From positions 6,076,001 through 6,140,000 of the forward strand of contig NZ_CP150235.1 of NCBI RefSeq assembly GCF_037974355.1: 64,000 nucleotides of DNA, written 5' to 3'. A program made the translations under genes and the position numbers. The notes beneath the pieces are model-generated. The model made no database searches, was not told the DNA's origin, and worked only from the letters and a program-made list of their open reading frames with translations. This document shows, in pieces, positions 56,650-64,000 of the stretch. The DNA comes from Paenibacillus sp. FSL R5-0517. GTDB taxonomy: Bacteria > Bacillota > Bacilli > Paenibacillales > Paenibacillaceae. The first letter of the stretch is position 1, and each line of letters begins with the position of its first letter.

Positions 56650-57567
56650 TTAAACGTTAAGTGATTTTCGAATGGACAGTGTACTTCCCAAAATACCTAC
56701 CAGCACACCGAGTCCGATCAACAGGGTTCCAAACAGCAGCCAGATATCGCTGAGCGGAATCAAGTTAAGCATCTGCATGAAGACATCCTGACCAATCGTG
56801 GACATCAACTGGCTGTATCCGACGAACAGTACCGCAACCGTAATCACAGAGCCAATAAATCCAATGAGTGCACCTTCAATAAAGAAAGGCCAACGGATAA
56901 AGGTGTTGGTTGCACCAACCAGCTTCATAATACCAATCTCCCGGCGACGGGCCAGAATCGTTACGCGAATCGTATTCGAGATCAGGAACATGGACATGAG
57001 ACCCAGTCCCCCAACAAAAATAAATCCGATGTTACGAACAAGCTTCGTAAATTTGAACAACACTTCCACCGTTTCCTTGCCGTAATTCACTTTCATGATT
57101 GGCTTCTCCGGGTGTTTTTCGTTCAAAGCTTCGATTTTTTGCGCCACAAAAGTGACGGTTTCCGGTTCAATGACCTCAACTTCAATGGTCTCCGGCAGTG
57201 GGTTGTTGTCCACATCGAAACCGCTAAGCACGTTATCTGCACTCTCTCCAAGACGATCACGGAACTCCTTGAGTCCTTCTTCCTTGGAAACAAAACGAAT
57301 CTCACTTACTTCAGGCATCGCGCTGATTTCTTGTTCCAATGTGTTACGCAGGTTCTCGTCCACATTCAGTTCGAGAAACGTGCTGATCTCCACCTGACTA
57401 TCCACTTGATTCGCCATGGAGTTCACATTAAGCACCAGCAGCATAAACACACCAAGAATCAATAGCGACACAATGATGGACATGATGGAGGCCACAGACA
57501 TCCAGCCGTTGCGGAATACGTTTTTGAATCCCTCCCGCAGATGGCGCAAGAGAGTACTAAAATTCAT
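56650..57567 (-). CDS. ftsX: Cell division ABC-like permease FtsX
   Basis: 305 residues with four helices: one N-terminal (MSVASIMSIIVSLLILGVFMLLVLN), then a large extracellular loop (about 45-175) that contacts the wall hydrolase, and three helices in the C-terminal part (NIGFIFVGGLGLMSMFLISN, FIGSVITVAVLFVG, DIWLLFGTLLIGLGVLVGIL). The FtsX pattern TIRVTILARRREIGIMKLVGA is present. It overlaps ftsE by 11 bases. FtsEX carries no substrate; it transmits ATP-driven movement to a hydrolase. Confidence 0.96.
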   Translation of the reverse strand: MNFSTLLRHLREGFKNVFRNGWMSVASIMSIIVSLLILGVFMLLVLNVNSMANQVDSQVEISTFLELNVDENLRNTLEQEISAMPEVSEIRFVSKEEGLKEFRDRLGESADNVLSGFDVDNNPLPETIEVEVIEPETVTFVAQKIEALNEKHPEKPIMKVNYGKETVEVLFKFTKLVRNIGFIFVGGLGLMSMFLISNTIRVTILARRREIGIMKLVGATNTFIRWPFFIEGALIGFIGSVITVAVLFVGYSQLMSTIGQDVFMQMLNLIPLSDIWLLFGTLLIGLGVLVGILGSTLSIRKSLNV

Positions 57568-58243
57568 AACCGTATTCCCCTCTCATCTGATCCCGTACAA
57601 TCTGTCCACGTTCAATGGCGATAACCCGTTTACGCATCGTATTCACGATATCTTTGTTGTGGGTTGCCATAACAATGGTTGTTCCCCGGAAATTAATTTC
57701 ATCCAGCAGCTGCATAATGCCCCATGACGTCTCCGGATCGAGGTTACCTGTAGGCTCATCCGCGATAATAACCGATGGGTTATTGACGATAGCCCGCGCA
57801 ATGGCAATACGTTGCTGTTCCCCGCCTGAGAGCTGAGAAGGTTCACGATTCGCTTTGCTGCGCAGTCCCACCAAGTCGAGTACTTCCATGACCCGTTTCT
57901 TGATGTGCCGCTTGGGCGCCTCAATGACTTCCATGGCAAATGCCACATTCTCAAAAGCCGTCATTCTCGGCAATAGACGGAAGTCTTGGAACACAACGCC
58001 GATGTTACGGCGCACATAAGGAATCTTTCTTGGCTTCAACTTACCAATATTAAATCCGTTAATGGATATTTGTCCTTTTGTCGGAATTTCTTCTCTGTAC
58101 ATCAATTTCATAAATGTCGATTTGCCTGCGCCGGACGGACCGACGATATAGACAAATTCATTGCGGTCGATCTTCACCGACACCCCTTGTAATGCGTGGG
58201 TCCCATTGGCGTAGGTCTTCCACACGTCCTGCATTTCTATCAC
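57557..58243 (-). CDS. ftsE: Cell division ATP-binding protein FtsE
   Basis: 228 residues from a GTG at 58243 (IEMQDVWKTYANGTHALQ follows), with AGGAAGTGAT just upstream; an ATG seven codons earlier is in frame but is part of that site. Walker A GPSGAGKST, Q loop VVFQDFRLLP, signature LSGGEQQR, Walker B VIIADEPTGNLDP, switch His in VMATHNKD. The product pairs with FtsX and begins a conserved sequence ftsE-ftsX-M23-ctpB-minJ. Its promoter region (58265-58497) is shared with the divergent VanW gene. Confidence 0.97.
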   Translation of the reverse strand: MIEMQDVWKTYANGTHALQGVSVKIDRNEFVYIVGPSGAGKSTFMKLMYREEIPTKGQISINGFNIGKLKPRKIPYVRRNIGVVFQDFRLLPRMTAFENVAFAMEVIEAPKRHIKKRVMEVLDLVGLRSKANREPSQLSGGEQQRIAIARAIVNNPSVIIADEPTGNLDPETSWGIMQLLDEINFRGTTIVMATHNKDIVNTMRKRVIAIERGQIVRDQMRGEYGYEF

Positions 58244-58387
58244 ATCATCACTTCCTGCTCGCATAGTTAGCCATTATCATTTCGACACAATCCCGGCATT
58301 TCCTTTAAAAAGACCTGAATTTCATCAGGAAAAAATCCACTTCGTTCCTGTTTCGATGGTGAAGCATGGATTCATATGAAGTTTATT

Positions 58388-58403
58388 GTAACAAATTTGT
58401 TAC
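58388..58403. promoter_or_regulatory. 16-bp perfect palindrome between ftsE and the VanW gene
   Basis: GTAACAAATTTGTTAC, eight perfect base pairs with no spacer and no T tract, in the 250-base region between divergent genes. It looks like a regulator site; the GTAAC/GTTAC half-sites also appear upstream of yhbD at 63820-63837. No identified regulator. Confidence 0.5.
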
Positions 58404-58497
58404 CTATTGAGTACCCGAAAGTTTTCCTGCATTGGATCATATATATAGAAAGTGTTACAAAATCGGGAACAACAGAAGTATAAAGGAGCGTACGGTT

Positions 58498-59928
58498 ATG
58501 AAAAAAATACATTTAACGGTCATTGTTCTATTCTCCATCCTCTTGATCGGCTCCGCGTCATATGGACTGCTGTATATGTATGTAAACCAGCCTGCGCTGC
58601 CCAAGAATGTGCATGTTGGCGGCATGCTGGTGGAAGGCAATCGTAAGAACGTATTGCATGAATTGAACGAACAGATTCAAAAGCTGGAGGACTGGCCTGT
58701 CACTTTTGAAGTGGCCGAACCCGATCCCCAGACGATGACGTATACCGCAGATCAGGTGGGGGTGAGCTACAACGTTAAAAGCGTGGAATCCGCCATACAG
58801 CAGCTGGAGGAAGGTAACCTGTGGGAACGCGCATATGCACGTTATCATTTCCCGAAAGAGTTCTCCCTTCATATGAGTTACAACTTAGAACCACTTAAAG
58901 AACATCTAAGCCCTGCTTGGGAAAAAGAAACCTTCGGCACACCCGCGAACGCTGTTCGGCGCATTACCGCAAGTGACAAAGTGCAGTATATCCCGGAAAA
59001 GGGTGTCCGCCGGATTGATTGGGAAACACTCGCAAGTCTCATTCAGACGAAGCTGCACAGGGATTTCAGTGTACTGAGCCCGGATGAGAAACCCACCCCA
59101 TTGCTGATCCAGGTACCACTGTATACGCTGAAACCTGAAGTAACCCTTGATTCGCTACGTCAGGAAGGCATTGACCGAAAGATCATCCAGTTCTCCACAG
59201 GTCTGGGCAATAGTAGTGAAGGCCGGATACATAATGTCAGCGCAGCAGCGGAAGCGATTAACGGCATGATTCTGCCACCGAATGCCACATTCGATTATGA
59301 GAAGGTCATCCGTAAAGCGGAGAAGGATTATGGGTTTCGTGAGGCCCCGGTCATTGTCAATGGAAGACTGACCCCCGGGATTGGCGGGGGAATCTGCCAG
59401 GTATCAAGTACGGTGTATAACGCAGCGCTATTGACGGGTCTTGATATTATTGAGCGTCGCAACCACTCCCTGCCGGTCAAATATTTGCCGAAAGGACTGG
59501 ATGCCACCTTTGCCTCCGGAGCCATTAACTTTCGCTTCAAGAACAATACTGGAAAATCCCTACTCATTCATGCAGAAGTGAAGAACCACCAATTGATAGT
59601 GAAATTTTTCGGCACATTCCCGGAGAATGTCAGCTATGCACTTGAATCTCGCACCATTGAAACATTAAGTGTTCCGGTGAAATATGTGTCCAGTGCGGTA
59701 CTGCCTGATGGCGCTCAGCAGGTGCTGCAAGACGGACAGCCTGGTTATATTGTCGAGACGGTAAGAACCAAGAGGCTGGACGGCAAAGTGGTCGAATCCA
59801 AAACGATTACACGAGATACGTACAAAGCTCAGAATCGTCTGATTGCCCGCTCAGGTCATAGCAGCCTGCCCGATCCACAAGAACCTTCTGTGGTTGAAGA
59901 TGGAATCAGCGATACGAAACGGCCATAA
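58498..59928 (+). CDS. VanW-family exported protein
   Basis: 476 residues from the ATG at 58498 (MKKIHLTVIVLFSILLIGSA, membrane anchor or signal), chosen for AAGGAGCG ten bases upstream; the frame is open from 58432. The first half resembles a PG_binding_4-like repeat region, followed by the VanW domain (about 250-385: FSTGLGNSSEGRIHNVSAAA, PGIGGGICQVSSTVYNAAL, RNHSLPVKYLPKGLDATF) and a C-terminal G5-like region (about 395-450). VanW proteins are linked to glycopeptide-resistance clusters and the wall, but their activity is not known. Separate unit, divergent from ftsE and ended by the terminator at 59957. Confidence 0.87.
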   Translation: MKKIHLTVIVLFSILLIGSASYGLLYMYVNQPALPKNVHVGGMLVEGNRKNVLHELNEQIQKLEDWPVTFEVAEPDPQTMTYTADQVGVSYNVKSVESAIQQLEEGNLWERAYARYHFPKEFSLHMSYNLEPLKEHLSPAWEKETFGTPANAVRRITASDKVQYIPEKGVRRIDWETLASLIQTKLHRDFSVLSPDEKPTPLLIQVPLYTLKPEVTLDSLRQEGIDRKIIQFSTGLGNSSEGRIHNVSAAAEAINGMILPPNATFDYEKVIRKAEKDYGFREAPVIVNGRLTPGIGGGICQVSSTVYNAALLTGLDIIERRNHSLPVKYLPKGLDATFASGAINFRFKNNTGKSLLIHAEVKNHQLIVKFFGTFPENVSYALESRTIETLSVPVKYVSSAVLPDGAQQVLQDGQPGYIVETVRTKRLDGKVVESKTITRDTYKAQNRLIARSGHSSLPDPQEPSVVEDGISDTKRP

Positions 59929-59956
59929 CAGGATGTGTTTGAAACAAACCCAAACG

Positions 59957-60007
59957 AAAAGACACACTTCCCGTCCCTTTTTAGGATACGCCAGAAGTGT
60001 GTCTTTT
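59957..60007. terminator. Bidirectional terminator between the VanW gene and the efflux pump
   Basis: AAAAGACACACTTC ... GAAGTGTGTCTTTT, 14 perfect pairs with A and T ends, serving both converging genes. Confidence 0.92.
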
Positions 60008-60079
60008 CATTTGTTTAGGATATTGGAGTCTTAATAAACTAGGGTTACTTCTTTAATCAGAGGTTTACTGCATTACGGT

Positions 60080-61633
60080 TTAGTGACCGCCTGTGTATTC
60101 GCCTTGCTCTTCGCCTACGACCATCTTCTCTTTTCCCATGAAGAAAGAAGCAACCAACGCGAGTGCAGCTGGAATCACGGCCCAAGCAAACAACTGCACG
60201 ATGGAAGAAGATAGAGCATGTGTGATGCTATCCAGCACCTGAGGCGGAATCGCCTGTCTGAGTTCTGGTGAGAGCAACGCATGTGGATCGGTCAGATCCA
60301 TTCCCTGAGGCATACCACCCGCGGAAGCACCACCTGTCTCCGCAGCTGCTCCTGCGAGAGCATCATTCATTTTACGCGTAAATACCTGGCTCTGCACGAT
60401 ACCAAAGATCGTAATACCCATCGTCATGCCGAGGGACCGCAAAAAGTTAAGCGTGGAGCTTGCTGCTCCGCGTCTTCGCGGTTCAAATGCGTTCATGGCT
60501 GCATTGCTGAGTACCGAGAACGAGGCCCCGACACCCAGACCAACCATCACCATGTAAATACGTATCGTCCAGAGGGAAGAACTCTCATCCAATGTAGTCA
60601 GCAATCCAAGTCCAATGACAAGTAAGGCCAACGTAGGAATCATGATATTGCGATATTTGATTTTGGTCATGAGCACCCCGCCCAGGGATGCCGTCACAAC
60701 GGACCCTAGCATCATCGGTAAAAGTACGAGACCGGAGTTGGTCGCTTTGCCACCGAGTACCCCCTGTATGAAGATCGGAATGTACACGGATGCTGTAATG
60801 AACGCCGCACCACTGAACATCCCAATAACATTACTGGACCAGTAGACCCGGTTGCGGAACATGCCGAAAGAGATGATCGGTTCCTTCGCTTTTGTTTCTG
60901 CAAACAGGAACAGCAGCGCTAGTGCTACAAATCCGGCAAACAGGCCAAGAATCTGCCATGAACCCCAGGCAAACGTCTTGCCGCCCAATTCCAGACCAAA
61001 GATCAGGCACACGACAGCGCCAATCAGTGTTACAGCACCCAGCCAGTCGATCTGTTGGGATTGATGCTGATGAGACTCCTTGTAGAAGAAGGCAATAAAC
61101 ACAAATGCAATCAAGCCGAGCGGCAGGTTGATATAGAATACCCATTCCCATGTCGCATACTGAGTAATGTAAGCACCCAGCAGTGGTCCAAAGACGCTGG
61201 ACAGACCGAAGACCGCTCCAAACAATCCACCCAATTTACCACGAGATTCTGGTGCTACGACATCAAACATGATCGTAAAGGCAATCGGTACCAAAGCACC
61301 TGCACCAATACCTTGAATTGCTCTGTACATCGTCAATTCCACAATAGACGTTGCCGTTCCGCACAGTGCTGAGCCAAGCATAAATACAATAATACCAAAG
61401 ACAAAAAACTTCTTCCGTCCATACATATCGGATAACTTACCGAAGATTGGCATCCCCGCCATCTCAGCCACCATGTACGCGGAGGTAACCCAGACGAACT
61501 TGTCGAGCCCACCCAGCTTCCCGACAATATCCCCCATAGCTGTTGCCACGATGGTATTATCCATCGAAGCCATTAGTATGCTGAGCAGTAACCCTGCCAG
61601 CACCAATCCAATACTGTTTTTACGTGCAACCAT
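60080..61633 (-). CDS. DHA2-family multidrug efflux transporter (14 TM)
   Basis: 517 residues from the ATG at 61633 (MVARKNSIGLVLAGLLLSIL), with GGAGAG about 11 bases upstream; an ATG six codons earlier lacks a better site. Fourteen hydrophobic helices. The MFS motif A reads GKLSDMYGRKK, motif B is YRAIQGIGAGAL, and MDNTIVATAM in helix 1 fits DHA2 motif D1 (EmrB/QacA/LfrA type). The proton-driven substrate is unknown. It follows the second bactofilin by about 70 bases but functionally need not belong to that operon. Confidence 0.9.
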   Translation of the reverse strand: MVARKNSIGLVLAGLLLSILMASMDNTIVATAMGDIVGKLGGLDKFVWVTSAYMVAEMAGMPIFGKLSDMYGRKKFFVFGIIVFMLGSALCGTATSIVELTMYRAIQGIGAGALVPIAFTIMFDVVAPESRGKLGGLFGAVFGLSSVFGPLLGAYITQYATWEWVFYINLPLGLIAFVFIAFFYKESHQHQSQQIDWLGAVTLIGAVVCLIFGLELGGKTFAWGSWQILGLFAGFVALALLFLFAETKAKEPIISFGMFRNRVYWSSNVIGMFSGAAFITASVYIPIFIQGVLGGKATNSGLVLLPMMLGSVVTASLGGVLMTKIKYRNIMIPTLALLVIGLGLLTTLDESSSLWTIRIYMVMVGLGVGASFSVLSNAAMNAFEPRRRGAASSTLNFLRSLGMTMGITIFGIVQSQVFTRKMNDALAGAAAETGGASAGGMPQGMDLTDPHALLSPELRQAIPPQVLDSITHALSSSIVQLFAWAVIPAALALVASFFMGKEKMVVGEEQGEYTGGH

Positions 61634-61705
61634 TGTACTCAATCTCTCCATTCACGCTCTATTCATATGACTGCATTAGTATATCCGAAAAGAAGTTTTC
61701 GTTAA

Positions 61706-62389
61706 TCAGTCCAAGGACCGATTGCTTTGCAGTAAAACTTCCGATTGCGGATGAATTTGCAGAGATGAACGGTATTCCACTTTACCGATCCGGCAGCCAG
61801 GACCGATTTTTATTTTATCGCCACGCACAATCTCGGCCTCGGTATTTTCTAATTCAATATCGTCACCTTCGATAATCTGTGCCTTGAGAATTGACTTATT
61901 CCCCGTGAACAAGTCATTCAACCGGCCACTCTTCACCGAGATGATGGAACCGCCCATTTCCTTGACCTCGGATGGACCCATGATCTTGAGTGTCATGTGT
62001 TCAGCGCTGAGCATCCCCGCTATCGTCAACCGTCCGTTCAGCTTGATATTTTCTGCCTGACAATCCCCTGACAAATGAAGCTCACCAACCACTTTGATAT
62101 GCTCAGCTTTGGCATGCAGGCCAGATGCCTGAATTCCATCCTCACCATCGTTGCTGACAGCTCGATCTGTCAAAGTAAGGGTTCCCGTAATTTTAATCTC
62201 TGTGGCTTCAAGCGATCCGTATATGACCGATGTACCCGTACATTTGAAAAGATCACAAGATAGATTGTCGTTAAAGGACGCATCCCCTATGACCTTAACC
62301 TTGCCATACACGCCCCCAGCAGAACTGCCATCACCAACGATGCTGATATCCATTTTGTTGTCCAATGAACGCCCAGGATTGTTATTCAT
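61706..62389 (-). CDS. Bactofilin, YhbF/BacF-like
   Basis: 227 residues from the ATG at 62389 (MNNNPGRSLDNKMDISIVGDGSSAGGVYGKVKVIG). Bactofilin beta-helix repeats with spaced G-x-V/I residues form about residues 15-165. A C-terminal module (QIIEGDDIELENTEAEIVRGDKIKIGPGCRIGKVEYRSSL) is repeated in the neighbour. B. subtilis YhbEF bactofilins (BacE and BacF) are needed for flagellar basal-body assembly, and the gene order yhbD-bacE-bacF is the same here. A polymer scaffold in the cytoplasm is expected; the exact role here is by analogy. Confidence 0.85.
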   Translation of the reverse strand: MNNNPGRSLDNKMDISIVGDGSSAGGVYGKVKVIGDASFNDNLSCDLFKCTGTSVIYGSLEATEIKITGTLTLTDRAVSNDGEDGIQASGLHAKAEHIKVVGELHLSGDCQAENIKLNGRLTIAGMLSAEHMTLKIMGPSEVKEMGGSIISVKSGRLNDLFTGNKSILKAQIIEGDDIELENTEAEIVRGDKIKIGPGCRIGKVEYRSSLQIHPQSEVLLQSNRSLD

Positions 62390-62423
62390 GTCGATCTCAT
62401 CCCTTTCTCTCCATATCCAAAAT

Positions 62424-63152
62424 TTAAATTCGCTGACTGCTGCCCACCTTGGCATCCTGATCTACCTCAAGTTCACCTGAATATTCGACCAGCCGGATGT
62501 TACAGCCGCGACCGATGAAAATGTTACTCCCCCGAACAATATCAGCTTCGGTATCTTCCAGCACAATCTCATCGCCCTCAATCAAGGATGTCTTAAATGA
62601 TGGAGTTCCGCCCAGGCCAATACTTTTCCAGAACCCGTTCTGTTGTTCCTTGCGACGAATATCAATACGCTCTCCGCCAATCTCTTTAGCCGAAGAAGAG
62701 GTGTGAAGCCTGATCTCCACTGTTCCCGCATTCAGGAAGCCGCTGATCTTGATATTTCCCTGTACGTTCAAGGACTCACATTGCACATCACCTTCAACAT
62801 CGATCACGCCGCCAATATCAATTCGTTCCCCATCTACTCTTCCACGTACGGTACACTTCCCGTTCACTTCAATCTCAGGGCTATGAAGATCTCCGTTAAT
62901 TGTCGTCATGCCATCCACACGAACACGCGAACTGGTCAAGGGGCCATTCAACGTACACATGCCGTTAATCGTTGCACTCTCGGAGCTTAAAGCGCCGTGC
63001 ATCTTCAATGTTCCATTCACTTCCATAGAGGTACAGTCCAGATTACCATTCACCTTAGCCATACCATCAATCGATACACGGTGAAACTCCCCACCTGCCG
63101 TTTGACTCATACCCGATACATTCAGATCATTCCGCTTATTTCGTTCTTCCAT
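62424..63152 (-). CDS. Bactofilin, YhbE/BacE-like
   Basis: 242 residues, ATG with AAGGAGAGG ten bases upstream. A repeated pattern of the form VNGxLxCxxxEVNGxLxMHG from about residue 25 to 140 marks a right-handed beta-helix typical of bactofilins (DUF583), with many VNG/VDG turns. Residues 185-235 repeat the C-terminal module of the neighbour (LIEGDEIVLEDTEADIVRGSNIFIGRGCNIRLVEYSGELEV). Second gene of the yhbD set; 14 bases after yhbD and 34 bases before the next bactofilin. The two are paralogues and likely act together. Confidence 0.87.
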   Translation of the reverse strand: MEERNKRNDLNVSGMSQTAGGEFHRVSIDGMAKVNGNLDCTSMEVNGTLKMHGALSSESATINGMCTLNGPLTSSRVRVDGMTTINGDLHSPEIEVNGKCTVRGRVDGERIDIGGVIDVEGDVQCESLNVQGNIKISGFLNAGTVEIRLHTSSSAKEIGGERIDIRRKEQQNGFWKSIGLGGTPSFKTSLIEGDEIVLEDTEADIVRGSNIFIGRGCNIRLVEYSGELEVDQDAKVGSSQRI

Positions 63153-63166
63153 AGATGATCCTCTCC

Positions 63167-63790
63167 TTATCCCAATTTGAGTTTTAATTCTTCCATAAAT
63201 GTTCCCATCGGCTGCCTAACAACCACCTTCACACCATTGTCAAAATAAAACTCCATTCCTGCTGTTACCAGCATGAATGAAGGAACACCCATCTTACGAA
63301 TAAGCACCAGTTCGCTGGGTTTGCCTGTAAAACGATAATAATGTTCGGACATCACATCGATTAGCAACACACCCTCTTGCCGAGTAATATCTCCGCTCAT
63401 TAACAGCTTATCAAGGACGTAGAGCATCATGATCTGCTCCAAAGCATATAACGATTGTTCCCGACCTGCTTCTTTCATCAAATCCAGCGATATTTGCGAA
63501 ACAATGTTTCGCTCTAACAACTGTTGTGCGGACATTTCCACTTCACCCAACGTAGGTGAGAACACGTCCGCCAGCTCATCCAGCGATAATCCGTCTTTCA
63601 TATTGAGAATCTTGTCAATGCGCAGTAAAATCTGTTGTTTGGGAAAAAAGGTCTCTTGTCCGGTGTAGGACGACTTCCGAATAAACCATTCTTCCGGAAT
63701 GAGATTTTTCCGCTTCCAGCGGTATAACTGGCCGTAGGAGATTCCTGTCAGGTCCAGCAGTTCTTTTTTGGAGATCAAATCATCCGTCAT
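63167..63790 (-). CDS. yhbD: MerR-like regulator YhbD (DUF4004)
   Basis: 207 residues. N-terminal winged HTH of MerR type (LISKKELLDLTGISYGQLYRWKRKNLIP), then a DUF4004-type body that is not a known effector domain (DELADVFSPTLGEVEMSAQQL, YFDNGVKVVVRQPMGTFMEELK). GGGGGA lies nine bases before the ATG. It begins the yhbD-bactofilin operon. A dyad fitting a MerR-type site lies inside its own promoter spacer (63820-63837), so it probably controls itself and the bactofilins. Confidence 0.85.
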   Translation of the reverse strand: MTDDLISKKELLDLTGISYGQLYRWKRKNLIPEEWFIRKSSYTGQETFFPKQQILLRIDKILNMKDGLSLDELADVFSPTLGEVEMSAQQLLERNIVSQISLDLMKEAGREQSLYALEQIMMLYVLDKLLMSGDITRQEGVLLIDVMSEHYYRFTGKPSELVLIRKMGVPSFMLVTAGMEFYFDNGVKVVVRQPMGTFMEELKLKLG

Positions 63791-63816
63791 ATATGGTCCC
63801 CCTTTATCGTGAAATC

Positions 63817-63845
63817 AGTGTAACATAACATTGTTACGTTGTAAA
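63817..63845 (-). promoter_or_regulatory. yhbD promoter with a dyad in the spacer
   Basis: Minus strand TTTACA (63840-63845), 17-base spacer, TACACT (63817-63822). The dyad GTAACA-taacat-TGTTAC (63820-63837, plus strand) covers most of the spacer and part of the -10, the position used by MerR regulators. Confidence 0.6.
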
Positions 63846-64000
63846 TAACGTCGTAATAATGTTGATCTTCCCTCCACGCCACTCATCTGGCTTAGCCTGT
63901 TGAAACCTTACAATTTAGAGATACTTCTGCATAATTTTTTAATGTGCATCTTTGTTATTGCATTGCACCAGCAATGCGTATAACCTGTTAAATATGGACA
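63846..64000. other. Intergenic region at the window end
   Basis: AT-rich, no gene seen. Contains direct repeats ACGTTGTAA/ACGTCGTAA (63836-63857) next to the yhbD promoter and a perfect hairpin GCATTGC-acca-GCAATGC at 63960-63977 without a clear T tract; its meaning is unknown. Confidence 0.4.

Noticed and set aside
58432..58497. Longer VanW start at 58432
   Set aside because: It has no ribosome site and would place 22 residues before a clear signal sequence; AAGGAGCG supports the ATG at 58498.

Overview
The window looks like a chromosomal segment of a low-to-mid GC, endospore-forming, flagellated Bacillota, most likely Paenibacillus. This is inferred from Bacillales synteny (ctsR-mcsA-mcsB-clpC-radA-disA, pcrB-pcrA-ligA, ftsE-ftsX-M23 peptidase-ctpB-minJ, yhbD-bactofilin pair), from protein similarity recalled from memory, and from intergenic repeats of a kind I associate with Paenibacillus. 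No database search was run. Nearly all genes, and the rRNA operon, lie on the minus strand, so the strand shown is probably the lagging-sense strand.

Layout. 1-8.5 kb: the CtsR regulon operon for protein quality control (ctsR, mcsA, mcsB, clpC), continuing into radA, disA and a partial pssA, with a perfect CtsR operator beside a sigma-A promoter. 8.7-9.9 kb: an Eis-like acetyltransferase. 10.0-15.4 kb: a complete rRNA operon, transcribed 16S-tRNA-Ala-23S-5S, with tandem promoters, RNase III-type processing stems and a terminator. 15.8-17.2 kb (+): a membrane cytochrome b561-like domain fused through an internal Tat motif to a sulfite-oxidase-type molybdopterin domain. 17.3-23.2 kb: ligA, pcrA, pcrB. 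23.4-28.0 kb: a GDPD-like protein and a sugar-nucleotide cluster (rfbD, rfbB, rfbC, galU). 28.3-38.7 kb: a SWIM/SNF2 helicase, a U32 peptidase-family RNA-modification protein, two exported proteins with copper-amine-oxidase-N-like domains (one a trypsin-like protease), and a small membrane protein. 39.0-44.7 kb: uvrA and uvrB, separated by an 809-base repeat-rich gap.

44.9-46.5 kb (+): a flagellar stator pair (motA, motB). 46.6-52.1 kb: an ABC exporter (two permeases plus ATPase, minus strand) divergent from its NarL-family histidine kinase and response regulator (plus strand), with arrayed half-sites in the shared promoter region. The layout matches the Bacillus subtilis LnrJK/LnrLMN linearmycin-resistance system. 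52.2-58.2 kb: a division and cell-wall module read from ftsE: FtsEX, an EnvC/M23 peptidoglycan hydrolase, the CtpB-type S41 protease and a MinJ-like PDZ protein. 58.5-61.6 kb: a VanW-family protein (+) and a 14-TM DHA2 efflux pump. 61.7-63.8 kb: yhbD plus two bactofilins, whose Bacillus counterparts are needed for motility.

No CRISPR array, prophage, transposase or classical mobile gene is visible. The least explained material is intergenic: a three-copy structured element of about 140 bases (upstream of ligA, pcrA and galU), a MITE-like element near 38.3 kb, five 71-bp tandem repeats between uvrB and uvrA, the three-half-site operator at 50.05 kb, and a dyad placed inside the yhbD promoter spacer. 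I do not see a clearly new multi-gene system; the best candidates for undescribed biology are these DNA/RNA elements and the Tat-fused molybdoenzyme.
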